Shown piece after piece: positions 37,840 through 46,492 of a DNA stretch of 64,000 bases. The notes beneath the pieces were generated by a model. That model was not told the origin of the DNA, made no database searches, and was given only the letters and a program-made list of their open reading frames with translations. Each line of letters begins with the position of its first letter. The stretch's first letter is position 1. This DNA is from Brumimicrobium ulvae (GTDB taxonomy: Bacteria > Bacteroidota > Bacteroidia > Flavobacteriales_D > Crocinitomicaceae): the NCBI RefSeq assembly GCF_947504225.1, contig NZ_CANNGT010000010.1:103267-167266 (forward strand), read 5' to 3'. Both the position numbers and the translations under genes were made by a program.

Positions 37840-38790
37840 TTAGAAAAGTTCACTTGCAATTTCTTTAACTTCAGAAGAATCCGACATTGTATAATAATGA
37901 ATACAAGGTACACCAGCCTTTTGCAATTCTTTTGACTGTTGAATACCCCATTCGATACCAATTTGCCTTACCTCTTCGTTTGTTTTACATTTCATTAATT
38001 CATTTGAAAGCGTATCGGGCAAATCAATATGAAAAAACTTTGGTAAAAAAGTAATATGGCGCAAGTTAGTAATAGGTTTTAATCCTGGAATAATAGGAAC
38101 GTTAATTCCTACCTCACGGCATTTTTTCACAAAATCAAAATACTTTTGGTTATCGTAAAACAATTGGGTCACAATATACTCAGCTCCTTTATCCACTTTC
38201 TGCTTGAGGTAATGCAAATCCGTGGCCATATTCATTGCCTCGAAATGTTTTTCAGGATATCCTGCTGCACCGATACAGAAATCAGTAGGTTCAAGTTTAA
38301 TTTCATCTAGAGTATAATTTCCTTGATTCATGTTCTGAATCTGTTCAATTAACTCCACAGCATATTGATGTCCATTTTCAGCAGGTTTAAAAGTGACTTC
38401 AGTTTTGATTGGGTCGCCACGCAAAGCTAAAACGTTATCAATACCTAAAAACTGTAAATCAATCAAAGCGTTTTCAGTATCTTCTTTACTGAACCCACCA
38501 CAGATTAAATGAGGTACAGCGTCCACATGGTATTTATTCATAATGGCCGCACAAATCCCTACTGTTCCAGGTCTTTTTCTAATGGCTACCTTCTCGAGCA
38601 GCCCTCTATCTCTTTCCTTATAAACATATTCTTCACGGTGATAAGTTACGTTAATAAATTTAGGTTTAAACTCCATTAACGGATCAATTCCATTATAAAT
38701 AGATTGAATACTCTTTCCTTTTAAAGGAGGGAGAATTTCAAATGAGAACAATGTATCTTTCGCTTCTTTTATATGATCTACTACCTTCAT
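37840..38790 (-). CDS. metF: 5,10-methylenetetrahydrofolate reductase
   Basis: MetF reduces methylene-THF to methyl-THF using FAD, providing the methyl group for methionine synthesis. It is a 316-residue TIM barrel. The signature FSFEILPPLKG (residues 16-26) includes the catalytic glutamate, followed by VTYHREE, LALRGDPIK (FAD loop) and IVTQLFYDNQKYFDFV. The length suits the bacterial catalytic-domain-only form. A TACTTTTG -7-like element on the minus strand (38815-38822) precedes it. The methionine synthase genes are not in the window. Confidence 0.95.
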   Translation of the reverse strand: MKVVDHIKEAKDTLFSFEILPPLKGKSIQSIYNGIDPLMEFKPKFINVTYHREEYVYKERDRGLLEKVAIRKRPGTVGICAAIMNKYHVDAVPHLICGGFSKEDTENALIDLQFLGIDNVLALRGDPIKTEVTFKPAENGHQYAVELIEQIQNMNQGNYTLDEIKLEPTDFCIGAAGYPEKHFEAMNMATDLHYLKQKVDKGAEYIVTQLFYDNQKYFDFVKKCREVGINVPIIPGLKPITNLRHITFLPKFFHIDLPDTLSNELMKCKTNEEVRQIGIEWGIQQSKELQKAGVPCIHYYTMSDSSEVKEIASELF

Positions 38791-38848
38791 TTAACTTAAA
38801 ATCATTTTACATTACAAAAGTAAGAATAGCGTTTAAACTTCTCTATTA

Positions 38849-39529
38849 TTACTCATTATTCGCTAATTTATTTTTCATTAGAAATTCCGCCACTTTCATA
38901 TCATAAGGGGTGGTAAGTTTAATGTTCTCTTCATTTCCAGTGGTCAAATATACTTTCTCACCTAACCTTTCAATTAAACTAGCATCATCCGTGATTTCAT
39001 TTGAAAAAGGAAGACTATAGGCATCAACCAATAAAGACCTTTGAAAAGCTTGAGGTGTTTGAACACTCCAGTATTGTGACCGATCTACATGTTCGCTGTC
39101 ATTTTCATTTCCTTTTCTCAGGGATTCTTTTAGGGGTAAAACAGGAATAGCTGCGCTGTTTATAATTGCACATTTTTCAACACTTTTAATTGTTTCATAA
39201 CTAACCAATGGTCTCACGGCATCATGAACGAATATTAATTCACCATGCGTCAACGCCAAAGCATTTTTAATTGAGTGATAGCGTTCTTCCCCACCTTCTA
39301 CTACTTGATGTGCAATTGAGAAGCTATATTTTTCACAAAGATCATCCCAATAGGCAAAATATTGTTTGGGAAGCGTAATCACAATTTGAAAATCAGGGTG
39401 ATAGGCATAAAACTGTTCAATCGTATGCATTAATACAGGCTTATCTTGTAGCAAAAGAAATTGTTTTGGTAAATCCGTCCCCATTCTTTTGCCTATCCCC
39501 CCAGCTGTAATAATCACCGATAACTTCAT
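38849..39529 (-). CDS. ispD: 2-C-methyl-D-erythritol 4-phosphate cytidylyltransferase
   Basis: IspD makes CDP-methylerythritol in the MEP (non-mevalonate) isoprenoid pathway. The 226-residue protein opens with the nucleotidyltransferase loop ITAGGIGKRMGTDLPKQF (residues 7-24), then has VEGGEERYHSIKNAL, FVHDAVRPLVS and ITDDASLIERLG with the conserved acidic residues. No other MEP genes are adjacent. It starts just past the queA terminator, so it is probably transcribed separately from queA. Confidence 0.95.
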   Translation of the reverse strand: MKLSVIITAGGIGKRMGTDLPKQFLLLQDKPVLMHTIEQFYAYHPDFQIVITLPKQYFAYWDDLCEKYSFSIAHQVVEGGEERYHSIKNALALTHGELIFVHDAVRPLVSYETIKSVEKCAIINSAAIPVLPLKESLRKGNENDSEHVDRSQYWSVQTPQAFQRSLLVDAYSLPFSNEITDDASLIERLGEKVYLTTGNEENIKLTTPYDMKVAEFLMKNKLANNE

Positions 39530-39540
39530 AAGAACGAAAT

Positions 39541-39579
39541 TAAAAAGAAAAGTCGCTATTCAAACATGAATAGCGACTT
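39541..39579 (-). terminator. Intrinsic terminator of queA
   Basis: A 13 bp perfect stem, aagtcgctattca/tgaatagcgactt (39550-39562 with 39567-39579), has a 4-nt loop and is followed on the minus strand by a T-rich tract. It lies 29 bp beyond the queA stop and just ahead of ispD. Confidence 0.88.
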
Positions 39580-39607
39580 AATATGTTTAATAAAGTATAA
39601 AAAACGA

Positions 39608-40657
39608 TTAGATGATCAACATCACATCTCCATAAGAGAAGAATCTATACTTTTCTTTAATTGCTTCTTTATATGCTTTTTGCATCAATTCATGTCCCAT
39701 AAATGCAGACACCATCATCAACAAAGTTGAAGAAGGCGTATGGAAATTGGTAATCATTGAATCTGCAATGCTAAAATCGTATGGAGGGAAGATAAATTTG
39801 TTTGTCCATCCTTCATAAGGCTTCAACATTCCGTCTGTAGAAACAGATGTTTCAACCGTACGCATTGAAGTTGTACCCACTGCACACACACGTTTTCTTT
39901 TTGCTTTTGCATTGTTTACGATATCCGCTGCTTTTTCCGTGATAAAAGCTTGTTCAGAATCCATTTTATGTTTGGTAAGGTCCTCTACTTCCACCTCTCT
40001 AAATGTTCCGAGTCCAACGTGCAAGGTGATTTCTGCGAAATCGATACCTTTCAACTCTAATCTTTTCAGCAACTGCTTCGAAAAATGCATACCTGCGGTA
40101 GGTGCAGCAACAGCCCCCTCTACTTTTGCATAGATTGTTTGAAAACGTTCTGCATCTTCAGGCTCTACCTCACGATCAATATATTTTGGAAGAGGAGTTT
40201 CACCGAGCTCATCAATTTTATCTTTGAACTCTTCGTATGTTCCGTCAAAAAGAAAACGCAAGGTCCTACCACGAGAAGTGGTGTTGTCTATGACTTCAGC
40301 GACTAAAGATTCGTCATCTCCGAAGTACAATTTATTTCCAATACGAATTTTTCTAGCGGGGTCTACTAAAACATCCCACAATAGCGTTTCTCTATTGAGT
40401 TCACGCAGCAAGAACACTTCAATCTTAGCTCCAGTTTTTTCCTTATTTCCGTATAAACGGGCAGGAAAAACCTTCGTATTATTTCGTATCATAACATCAC
40501 CTTCATCGAAATAATCGATAAGGTCTTTAAACAGTTTATGTTCAATATCTCCAGTTTCACGGTTTATCACCATCATTCGAGACTCGTCCCGATTTTCAAC
40601 AGGATATTTTGCAATGAGTTCTTCGGGCAATTCGAAGTCAAACTCTGAAAGTTTCAT
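39608..40657 (-). CDS. queA: S-adenosylmethionine:tRNA ribosyltransferase-isomerase
   Basis: QueA transfers the ribosyl part of SAM to preQ1 in tRNA, forming epoxyqueuosine. The 349-residue product opens [19 protein letters not shown] and has the family motifs [26 protein letters not shown] and [16 protein letters not shown]. The frame extends three codons to a TTG at 40666, but the ATG at 40657 gives the canonical N-terminus. A possible promoter lies just upstream (40691-40724). It is the only queuosine gene in the window. Confidence 0.95.
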   Translation of the reverse strand: MKLSEFDFELPEELIAKYPVENRDESRMMVINRETGDIEHKLFKDLIDYFDEGDVMIRNNTKVFPARLYGNKEKTGAKIEVFLLRELNRETLLWDVLVDPARKIRIGNKLYFGDDESLVAEVIDNTTSRGRTLRFLFDGTYEEFKDKIDELGETPLPKYIDREVEPEDAERFQTIYAKVEGAVAAPTAGMHFSKQLLKRLELKGIDFAEITLHVGLGTFREVEVEDLTKHKMDSEQAFITEKAADIVNNAKAKRKRVCAVGTTSMRTVETSVSTDGMLKPYEGWTNKFIFPPYDFSIADSMITNFHTPSSTLLMMVSAFMGHELMQKAYKEAIKEKYRFFSYGDVMLII

Positions 40658-40690
40658 TTTATTCAAATCGGCATCTTTTTTTAAGGGCTA

Positions 40691-40724
40691 CAAAGATAAG
40701 AAATATATCTGTGAATCACGTCAA
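40691..40724 (-). promoter_or_regulatory. Putative Bacteroidota-type promoter of queA
   Basis: On the minus strand, TTG (40724-40722) and TATCTTTG (40698-40691) are 23 bp apart, a little longer than the usual spacing, and the queA ATG is 34 bp downstream. Confidence 0.4.
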
Positions 40725-40782
40725 TCTGTGAAAGCAATAACTTTGTTCTCAACTTTATGGCCTTAATAACACAATATGCAGC

Positions 40783-42678
40783 TTATCTTTTTAGACGTAT
40801 TGCTGCTTTTAAGGTAACATCTTCGCCCACGATTTGTTCTATCTCTCGCTTTATATTGTCAATCTCAGCATCGTCAGGCATAGACTTTGCCAACACATCT
40901 AGAGAGATTACAAATGGTTTACGCGACTCTAAAATAACATTTTCAAGGATATTATTATTGATTTCTGTACCATTTAATGAACGAATGATCTTATTTTCTT
41001 CAACGACTTTAAAGAACCCATATCCCAATGGAATACTGATTGAAAGGACGACAGCTAAAGAAATCAGCAAACCTTTTTTGGCCAATTTAAACGGACTATA
41101 TCCTGTCATTAAAAAAGTAAAGGCCGCTGCTAAAACCATTCCTGTAAGGTTGGTGATCAACAAGAGGAAAGCACCAAAAAAGATATCAAAATTTAACCAT
41201 GCCAAGCCTATTCCAGAAACCGCTAGAGGAGGAACAAGAGCTACTGCAATTGCAACACCTGCGAGGGTTTTGGCAATCTCTTCTTTAGAAAAGGCATAGG
41301 CGCCAGCAGCACCAGAAACCACAGCAATACCCAAATCAATAATATTGGGTTCAATTCGCGAGGTGATTTCAGCGTTGATTTGATTGATTGGTGTTATTAA
41401 AGTGAAAAGAATAGCAAATAAATACCCTACACCAACCCCAACAAGAATAGTGATAAAACTATTCTTCATCAGCTCTCTATCCTGTCTTAGCACTCCCATT
41501 GAGAACGATATAATTGGAGACATTAATGGGGCCAAAATCATTGCTCCAATAATCACTGGTGATGAATTTGCAAAAACACCAAGAGTTGCAAGGATAACTG
41601 ACAAAATCATGAGGATGACATAATTTTGACTGGGACGAGCGTTCTCTCTCAACTGAGTAAAGAGCTCTTTATACTCATCGGCTGAAGCGTGTGTAATAAA
41701 AGGAAGTCGCTTCCTAACCATCTCTTTTCTGGCCTCACCTTTAGGAAGGTTTTTTACCTGAAAGGTTTTCGAACTACTGTTGTCTTTGGACTCCACTTCG
41801 TACTGGATAGAATCACTTGGAATTTGGTTAAAACTACTTTCAAATACAAACTTTAACTCTTTTACATTCGTGTATTTACCATCAATATTGCATTTAAATT
41901 CTTGAACAGAAGAAATGGTTAAATCCTCCGTTTTTAATCGACTTAAAAATTTAAACGCTTTATTTTTTTGACCTGCTCCAAGAAGAAGTTTAACAATATA
42001 CGACCTGGTCAATTGCAAAACACTTCTTGGCGTAAAAATAAATGTATGAAAGAGCCTTTCGCTAGACAGTTCTTTGGATACAAAAATTCGAGAAACAATT
42101 GAGTTGTGTGCATATTGAACAATCAATATATCGGTTGCTGCTGTTTCAATCGGAGTTTTATCTTCTACTTGTACGGTAAAAGGCAAGGCCCTAATATTCA
42201 CTAATCTTTTGAGGTACTTAAAAAACCTCAACATTCTATAATATATGTTTTTTCTTGAGGACTTTTTGGTTAAAAACGTGACCATTTCACCGATCACCAC
42301 ATAGTTTAAAACAATCTCTTCATTACACGTTAGAATCCCTGTTTCAACCTCTCTTTCAGAATTCAACAGCTCCTCAAAAGCCTCTTTAGTATCTTTGGGA
42401 ACTTTATAACCAGACCGTGCTTGGGTGGCTTCTGGATGAGGCAAGAAACCAATTGCACAACCTAGCTTAGCCAATTTGGGAAGTATCGTTTTAATATTTG
42501 AATCACAGAGGTACAAAAGCACCTTGTCATTTTCTGTAACCTGCCCGATTTCAAAGTTAGCAACATCAAGAATTGCTGAAGAGTGCTCTACAAGAAAAGC
42601 ATTGGTTTTGTCGTGCTCATTCTCCAACGCCTCTAAGTCAGCTAGAACTAGAACTCGTTGATTAGTCGTCTCTTCCAT
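40783..42678 (-). CDS. DUF389 family membrane protein with diacylglycerol-kinase-like N-terminal region
   Basis: A 631-residue protein. The C-terminal half (about 340-570) is a DUF389/TIGR00341-type membrane domain with about six helices and the conserved segment IIGAMILAPLMSPI. The N-terminal 300 residues are soluble and resemble the two-lobed YegS/diacylglycerol kinase fold: an IGFLPHPEATQARS stretch sits where the kinase PxGTxND motif would be, and a later beta-rich lobe ends in a 'NIDGKY' strand like the vqiDGE strand of that family. The catalytic GGDGT motif is not present, so a binding or regulatory role is more likely than catalysis (inference). It lies 12 bp downstream of truB in the minus-strand run. 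The transport substrate is unknown. Confidence 0.82.
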   Translation of the reverse strand: MEETTNQRVLVLADLEALENEHDKTNAFLVEHSSAILDVANFEIGQVTENDKVLLYLCDSNIKTILPKLAKLGCAIGFLPHPEATQARSGYKVPKDTKEAFEELLNSEREVETGILTCNEEIVLNYVVIGEMVTFLTKKSSRKNIYYRMLRFFKYLKRLVNIRALPFTVQVEDKTPIETAATDILIVQYAHNSIVSRIFVSKELSSERLFHTFIFTPRSVLQLTRSYIVKLLLGAGQKNKAFKFLSRLKTEDLTISSVQEFKCNIDGKYTNVKELKFVFESSFNQIPSDSIQYEVESKDNSSSKTFQVKNLPKGEARKEMVRKRLPFITHASADEYKELFTQLRENARPSQNYVILMILSVILATLGVFANSSPVIIGAMILAPLMSPIISFSMGVLRQDRELMKNSFITILVGVGVGYLFAILFTLITPINQINAEITSRIEPNIIDLGIAVVSGAAGAYAFSKEEIAKTLAGVAIAVALVPPLAVSGIGLAWLNFDIFFGAFLLLITNLTGMVLAAAFTFLMTGYSPFKLAKKGLLISLAVVLSISIPLGYGFFKVVEENKIIRSLNGTEINNNILENVILESRKPFVISLDVLAKSMPDDAEIDNIKREIEQIVGEDVTLKAAIRLKR

Positions 42679-42690
42679 GTTAATAACGTT

Positions 42691-43407
42691 TTACTGTTCT
42701 TCCAATATTTCAGTAGCAGCAATGATTTCAACCCACTCGTCGACCGATTTTGCATTTTCAATGAGAAAATCACCTGAAGCAGTTCTCCTCAAGGCCGTTA
42801 AAGTTGCTCCGGAGTTCAATGCCTTTCCAAAATCGTTGGCTATAGAACGTATATATGTTCCTTTTGAGCATTTTATTTTAAAGTCAACTTCTGGGAAACG
42901 TATCGCTTCAATCGAAAAAGAATGAATAAAAATATCATTTTCTTTTAACTCAATAGCTTGTCCCTTTCTTGCGGATTCGTATGCCCTTTTACCGTTCACT
43001 TTCTTTGCAGAAAAAACCGGTGGAGTTTGCTTTTGAGCACCTTCAAACGATTGGGCAAGCGCGTAAATTTTCGCTTCAGTAATGTGTTCCGTTTTAAAAG
43101 TTTGATCAAACTCGGTTTCTAAATCGAAGCTTGGTGTGGTTTTCCCCAGAAGAAGTGTTCCTGTATAGGTTTTATCTTCAGAAGTCAAGGACTCGCTTAG
43201 CTTTGTGCTTTTGCCAGTGCAAATAATTAGAAGACCAGTAGCTAGCGGATCTAAAGTTCCGGCATGCCCAACTTTAAAACGTTTAATCTTGTATTTTTTA
43301 CTGAGGGGCCAACGCAACTTGTTTACCACATCAAAAGATGTCCAGTGAAGCGGTTTATCTACAAGTAGCACTTCTCCTTTTCGAAAATCATAGTCGCGTT
43401 TATCCAT
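42691..43407 (-). CDS. truB: tRNA pseudouridine-55 synthase
   Basis: TruB isomerises U55 in the T loop of tRNAs. The 238-residue protein has KPLHWTSFDVV (18-28), the catalytic-aspartate motif GHAGTLDPLATGLL (about 48-61), YTGTLLLGK and CSKGTYIRSIANDFG. It lacks a C-terminal PUA domain, as is common in Bacteroidota. It is 16 bp downstream of DUF3098 and ftsX. Confidence 0.96.
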   Translation of the reverse strand: MDKRDYDFRKGEVLLVDKPLHWTSFDVVNKLRWPLSKKYKIKRFKVGHAGTLDPLATGLLIICTGKSTKLSESLTSEDKTYTGTLLLGKTTPSFDLETEFDQTFKTEHITEAKIYALAQSFEGAQKQTPPVFSAKKVNGKRAYESARKGQAIELKENDIFIHSFSIEAIRFPEVDFKIKCSKGTYIRSIANDFGKALNSGATLTALRRTASGDFLIENAKSVDEWVEIIAATEILEEQ

Positions 43408-43423
43408 TCAGTAAGTTTCAGCT

Positions 43424-43693
43424 TTACTTTTCAATCAAATCCTTATTGTTCTTCAATCCTTTTGGTTTTTTCATGATACTATAAATAATTACAGCATAAC
43501 CTGAAAGGATTAAGATTGGCGCTACTGTTAGTCGAACAGGAGAAAACAATTCATCAGGATTAAATTCATCCAAACTTTCTGCTGCACCACCAATCATTAA
43601 CAAAAACCCAATAATATTAAGCAACACACCAATGATTAAAAAGGTGTAATTTGATTTATTAAAAAGGAAAGTGCTTTTTTCTTTTTCTTTCAT
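43424..43693 (-). CDS. DUF3098 family small membrane protein
   Basis: An 89-residue protein with two membrane helices (about 15-38 and 55-75). The DUF3098 features are FLFNKSNYTFLIIGVLLNI near the N-terminus, a loop with FNPDELFS, and RLTVAPILILSGYAVIIY. The role is unknown. It regularly sits next to ftsX in Bacteroidota, 12 bp downstream here, suggesting a link to envelope or division functions. Confidence 0.88.
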   Translation of the reverse strand: MKEKEKSTFLFNKSNYTFLIIGVLLNIIGFLLMIGGAAESLDEFNPDELFSPVRLTVAPILILSGYAVIIYSIMKKPKGLKNNKDLIEK

Positions 43694-43705
43694 AATGAAT
43701 AAGTT

Positions 43706-44596
43706 CTAGTATAAATTATCAAGTCTTTTTCTCAAATATTTATTTAATGCAAACCATGTCGAAAGCAAGCTAATTAAAACTCCTAACAAAACAAGTACAC
43801 CAAACAAAATTAAAAATGTTTCTAAGTTATAAGTTGAGGCGATAATGTCCATATATCTTTTCAAAGCAAAGAACACTCCCAACAACAAAGCTACACCAAT
43901 AAGTGCAGATAAAAATCCTTGAATAATGGAGTTAATTAAGAAAGGGCGACGAATAAAACCTGACTTCGCCCCTACCAATTGCATTGTTTTTATTGTAAAT
44001 CTCTTCGAATATAAGGCCAAACGGATGGTATTGTTGATCATTGCGAAGGCAATAATAGTGAGCAGCGCACCAATTGCAACGAACAAATAAATCCATTGTA
44101 GGAATCCGAGGTTTACTTGACTCACTCGGTTTTCGTCATAGTTAACTTCTGCCACCTGTTCAGGATAGGCTTGTAAAATTTTCTCTTTGACTTCTGCCAG
44201 TCCTTCTTTGTTTACAATATTTCCAACTGGATTAAAGGATACCGAAGGCGGAAATGGGCTTCTATCGTTAAAGATTTCTTTAATTTCTTGTGCTTCTTGT
44301 TCATTGGATTGAAAGACTTCGAGCGCACGTTCTGGAGAAACGAACCAAACAGATTTTATTTCTTCCCAACTTTTTAGTTCCTGTTCAATCATTTTAATAT
44401 CTGAGTCATTTAGTTCTGGATTAAAGAACAAGTCGATTTCAATATTTTCTTTAGCTGCGTTTTGCGTATGCTCAAGTCCAAAATAAGCACCCAAAACTAA
44501 ACCGAGCATAAACAGCACCAGCGAGATTCCAACCACTACAGAAAGATACCCAGACTGGAGTCCTCTTCTGCTATATTTTTCGATATCTTTTCCCAT
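43706..44596 (-). CDS. ftsX: Cell division protein FtsX
   Basis: FtsX is the membrane subunit of the FtsEX complex, which activates peptidoglycan hydrolases at the septum. The 296-residue protein has an N-terminal helix (about 18-40), a periplasmic loop with the family pattern VWFVSPERALEVF, and three C-terminal helices; conserved AMINNTIRLALYSKR and MQLVGAKSGFIRRPF segments lie between them. The frame could start at a GTG (44605), but MGKDIEKYSRRG at 44596 is the better start. The FtsE ATPase is not nearby. Confidence 0.93.
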   Translation of the reverse strand: MGKDIEKYSRRGLQSGYLSVVVGISLVLFMLGLVLGAYFGLEHTQNAAKENIEIDLFFNPELNDSDIKMIEQELKSWEEIKSVWFVSPERALEVFQSNEQEAQEIKEIFNDRSPFPPSVSFNPVGNIVNKEGLAEVKEKILQAYPEQVAEVNYDENRVSQVNLGFLQWIYLFVAIGALLTIIAFAMINNTIRLALYSKRFTIKTMQLVGAKSGFIRRPFLINSIIQGFLSALIGVALLLGVFFALKRYMDIIASTYNLETFLILFGVLVLLGVLISLLSTWFALNKYLRKRLDNLY

Positions 44597-44651
44597 TTGA
44601 ACCACGAATTTAGCAAGAATTTTCAGAAAAACTTAATTTAATTTAACTACC

Positions 44652-44678
44652 TTGGTAAATAAATATTAATTATATTTG
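44652..44678 (+). promoter_or_regulatory. Putative Bacteroidota-type promoter of the YceI gene
   Basis: TTG (44652-44654) and TATATTTG (44671-44678) match the -33/-7 elements of Bacteroidota sigma-ABfr promoters, with a 16 bp spacer; the ATG is 29 bp downstream. Confidence 0.65.
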
Positions 44679-44706
44679 CGTGAATTATAATTTAAAGAGA
44701 AAAATA

Positions 44707-45339
44707 ATGAAAAAATCAATTTACGGAGTATTAGCTTTTGCTGCTCTATTGTTCACTGCATGTGGTGAAACAGAAGAAGCAAAAGAAGTAAAAGAAGAAA
44801 ACAAAACTGAAGAGGTTGTTGCTGAAACATACACTCTAAACGCTGAAGCAAGCTCACTAATGTGGGAAGGTTCTTGGACTGGTGGAGAAAGTGATGGTAA
44901 AACACACAATGGTGTTGTAAGCATCACAGAAGGGTCTGTAACAAAAACAGGTGATGACTACGAAGGTACATTCACTGTTGACATGACAACAATTGACGTT
45001 CAAGACCTAGATGCAGAAAGCGGAAAAGACAAACTTCAAGGACACCTTGCAAGTGAAGATTTCTTCAATGTTGAGGCACACGGAAAAGTTGGTGTTAAAT
45101 TAACGCAAATCGTTGACGGAAAAGCAACTGTAGCAATTGAATTCCTTGGTAATACAATGAATGAAACATTCCCAGTTGAAGTATCAACCAACGATAATAC
45201 AATGAATATTTCTGGAAAATTCGCTGTAGATTTTGCTGAAGCAGGTCTAGCAGGAATGCAGGTTAATCCTGAGAAGCCAGAAGCTGGTCACGTTTCAACG
45301 ATGATTAACTTTGAATTAAAAGCTGAGTTAACTAAGTAA
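44707..45339 (+). CDS. YceI family lipoprotein
   Basis: A 210-residue lipoprotein (signal with lipobox LFTAC, Cys near residue 19) with an acidic linker and a YceI lipocalin-like barrel. In this family the barrel binds isoprenoid-type lipids. Typical YceI features are SLMWEGSWTGGESDGKTHNG near the start of the domain, FTVDMTTIDVQD, and KLQGHLASEDFFNVEAH in the middle. The frame is open to a GTG at 44680, but the ATG at 44707 gives a proper lipoprotein signal and suits the promoter at 44652-44678. It is monocistronic with its own terminator, so probably well expressed. The ligand is unknown. Confidence 0.9.
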   Translation: MKKSIYGVLAFAALLFTACGETEEAKEVKEENKTEEVVAETYTLNAEASSLMWEGSWTGGESDGKTHNGVVSITEGSVTKTGDDYEGTFTVDMTTIDVQDLDAESGKDKLQGHLASEDFFNVEAHGKVGVKLTQIVDGKATVAIEFLGNTMNETFPVEVSTNDNTMNISGKFAVDFAEAGLAGMQVNPEKPEAGHVSTMINFELKAELTK

Positions 45340-45360
45340 TTAGTTATTCAATCACTTTAA

Positions 45361-45400
45361 AAAAGAGCGACTCGATTTATCGGGTTCGCTCTTTTTTTTT
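45361..45400 (+). terminator. Intrinsic terminator of the YceI gene
   Basis: A 10 bp stem, aaaagagcga/tcgctctttt (45361-45370 with 45386-45395), followed by a T run, lies 22 bp after the stop. Confidence 0.9.
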
Positions 45401-45413
45401 TATGTTTACTCTT

Positions 45414-46040
45414 ATGAAAATCAAAAACATCATTCTGGATTTAGGCGGTGTATTATTAAACATCGATTATCACCTCACGATTAACGCATTTAAAAAATTA
45501 GGAATTAAAAATTTTGATGAGTTATACAGTCAAGCCGCCCAAAACAATCTTTTTGATGATTTAGAAACTGGTCATATTTCTGATCAACAGTTCCTTAAAG
45601 GATTACGTAAATATCTACCAGAGGGAATAAAAAATGAAGAAATTATCAATGCATGGAACGCCATGCTGTTGGACTTCCCCACAGAGCGATTAAACTATCT
45701 TTCTAAACTTAAACAGCAATACAACACCGCCTTACTGAGCAATACCAACACCATTCATTTAGATTTTTTTCACCAACAGCTACAGGAGACACATCAAATC
45801 ACTTCACTTGATGCTTATTTCAAAAGCACCTATTTTAGTTGCGCAATGGGAATGCGTAAACCGAACCCAGAGATATTTCTCGAAGTTTGCAAAAGAGAAG
45901 GCTTTAATCCTTCTGAAACAATATTTATAGACGACTCCGTTCAACATGTAGAAGGTGCACACAAGGCAGGCTTGCATGCCTACCACCTTGATGTCAAACA
46001 AGATAATGTAATTTACTTACTGAACTCTCTCTTGACATAA
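45414..46040 (+). CDS. HAD family hydrolase (HAD-IA type)
   Basis: A 208-residue haloacid-dehalogenase-like hydrolase, probably a small-molecule phosphatase of unknown substrate. Motif I is ILDLGGVLLNID near the N-terminus (nucleophile Asp; the usual second Asp is Gly, as in YihX-type members). Motif II is LLSNTNT, motif III is the lysine of MRKPNPEIF, and motif IV is IFIDDS. The helical cap lies between motifs I and II. A start four codons earlier (45402) is possible. The 3' end overlaps the convergent epimerase gene by 24 bp. Confidence 0.9.
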   Translation: MKIKNIILDLGGVLLNIDYHLTINAFKKLGIKNFDELYSQAAQNNLFDDLETGHISDQQFLKGLRKYLPEGIKNEEIINAWNAMLLDFPTERLNYLSKLKQQYNTALLSNTNTIHLDFFHQQLQETHQITSLDAYFKSTYFSCAMGMRKPNPEIFLEVCKREGFNPSETIFIDDSVQHVEGAHKAGLHAYHLDVKQDNVIYLLNSLLT

Positions 46041-46421
46041 TTCTACCAATACACCTTCAGTAGATTTAGGGTGTAAAAAGGCAATTAACTTATTGTCAGC
46101 TCCATTTTTTGGTGAGCTTTGGATCAATTGATACCCTTCTTTTTCAAGGCGTTCGATTTCCTTTGAAATATCAGTAACGTCAAATGCAATATGATGCATT
46201 CCCGTACCTCTTTTTAGAATAAACTTTGCTATTGGACTTTCTGGGTTTGTTGCTTCTAGTAATTCAATCTTAGACTCCCCCACTTTAAAAAATGCAGTTT
46301 TAACGCCTTCTGAAGCTACTTCTTCAACCTTGTAACACTTTGTACCTAGCAAAATCTCATAGTTCTTTATGGCCTCATCCATATTTTTTATAGCAATTCC
46401 AATATGTTCAATTTTATTCAT
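46017..46421 (-). CDS. mce: Methylmalonyl-CoA epimerase
   Basis: A 134-residue VOC-fold protein that interconverts (R)- and (S)-methylmalonyl-CoA in the propionate/succinate route. The metal ligands of the family are visible in IEHIGIAIKN, GTGMHHIAFDV and VLVELCQE. The tail is typical (FLHPKSTEGVLVE). The methylmalonyl-CoA mutase genes are not in the window. Its 3' end overlaps the convergent HAD gene by 24 bp. Confidence 0.93.
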   Translation of the reverse strand: MNKIEHIGIAIKNMDEAIKNYEILLGTKCYKVEEVASEGVKTAFFKVGESKIELLEATNPESPIAKFILKRGTGMHHIAFDVTDISKEIERLEKEGYQLIQSSPKNGADNKLIAFLHPKSTEGVLVELCQERVQ

Positions 46422-46440
46422 ACATCACTTATTTTTGGGT

Positions 46441-46473
46441 AAAAAAAATCCTGCTACAGAAGATGTAGCAGGA
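46441..46473 (-). terminator. Intrinsic terminator of the 265-aa exported protein gene
   Basis: A 10 bp perfect stem, tcctgctaca/tgtagcagga (46449-46458 with 46464-46473), with loop gaaga is followed on the minus strand by eight T. It is 19 bp past the stop of the upstream gene and just ahead of mce. Confidence 0.9.
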
Positions 46474-46492
46474 CAATTTCTTTTAGGTTTGA

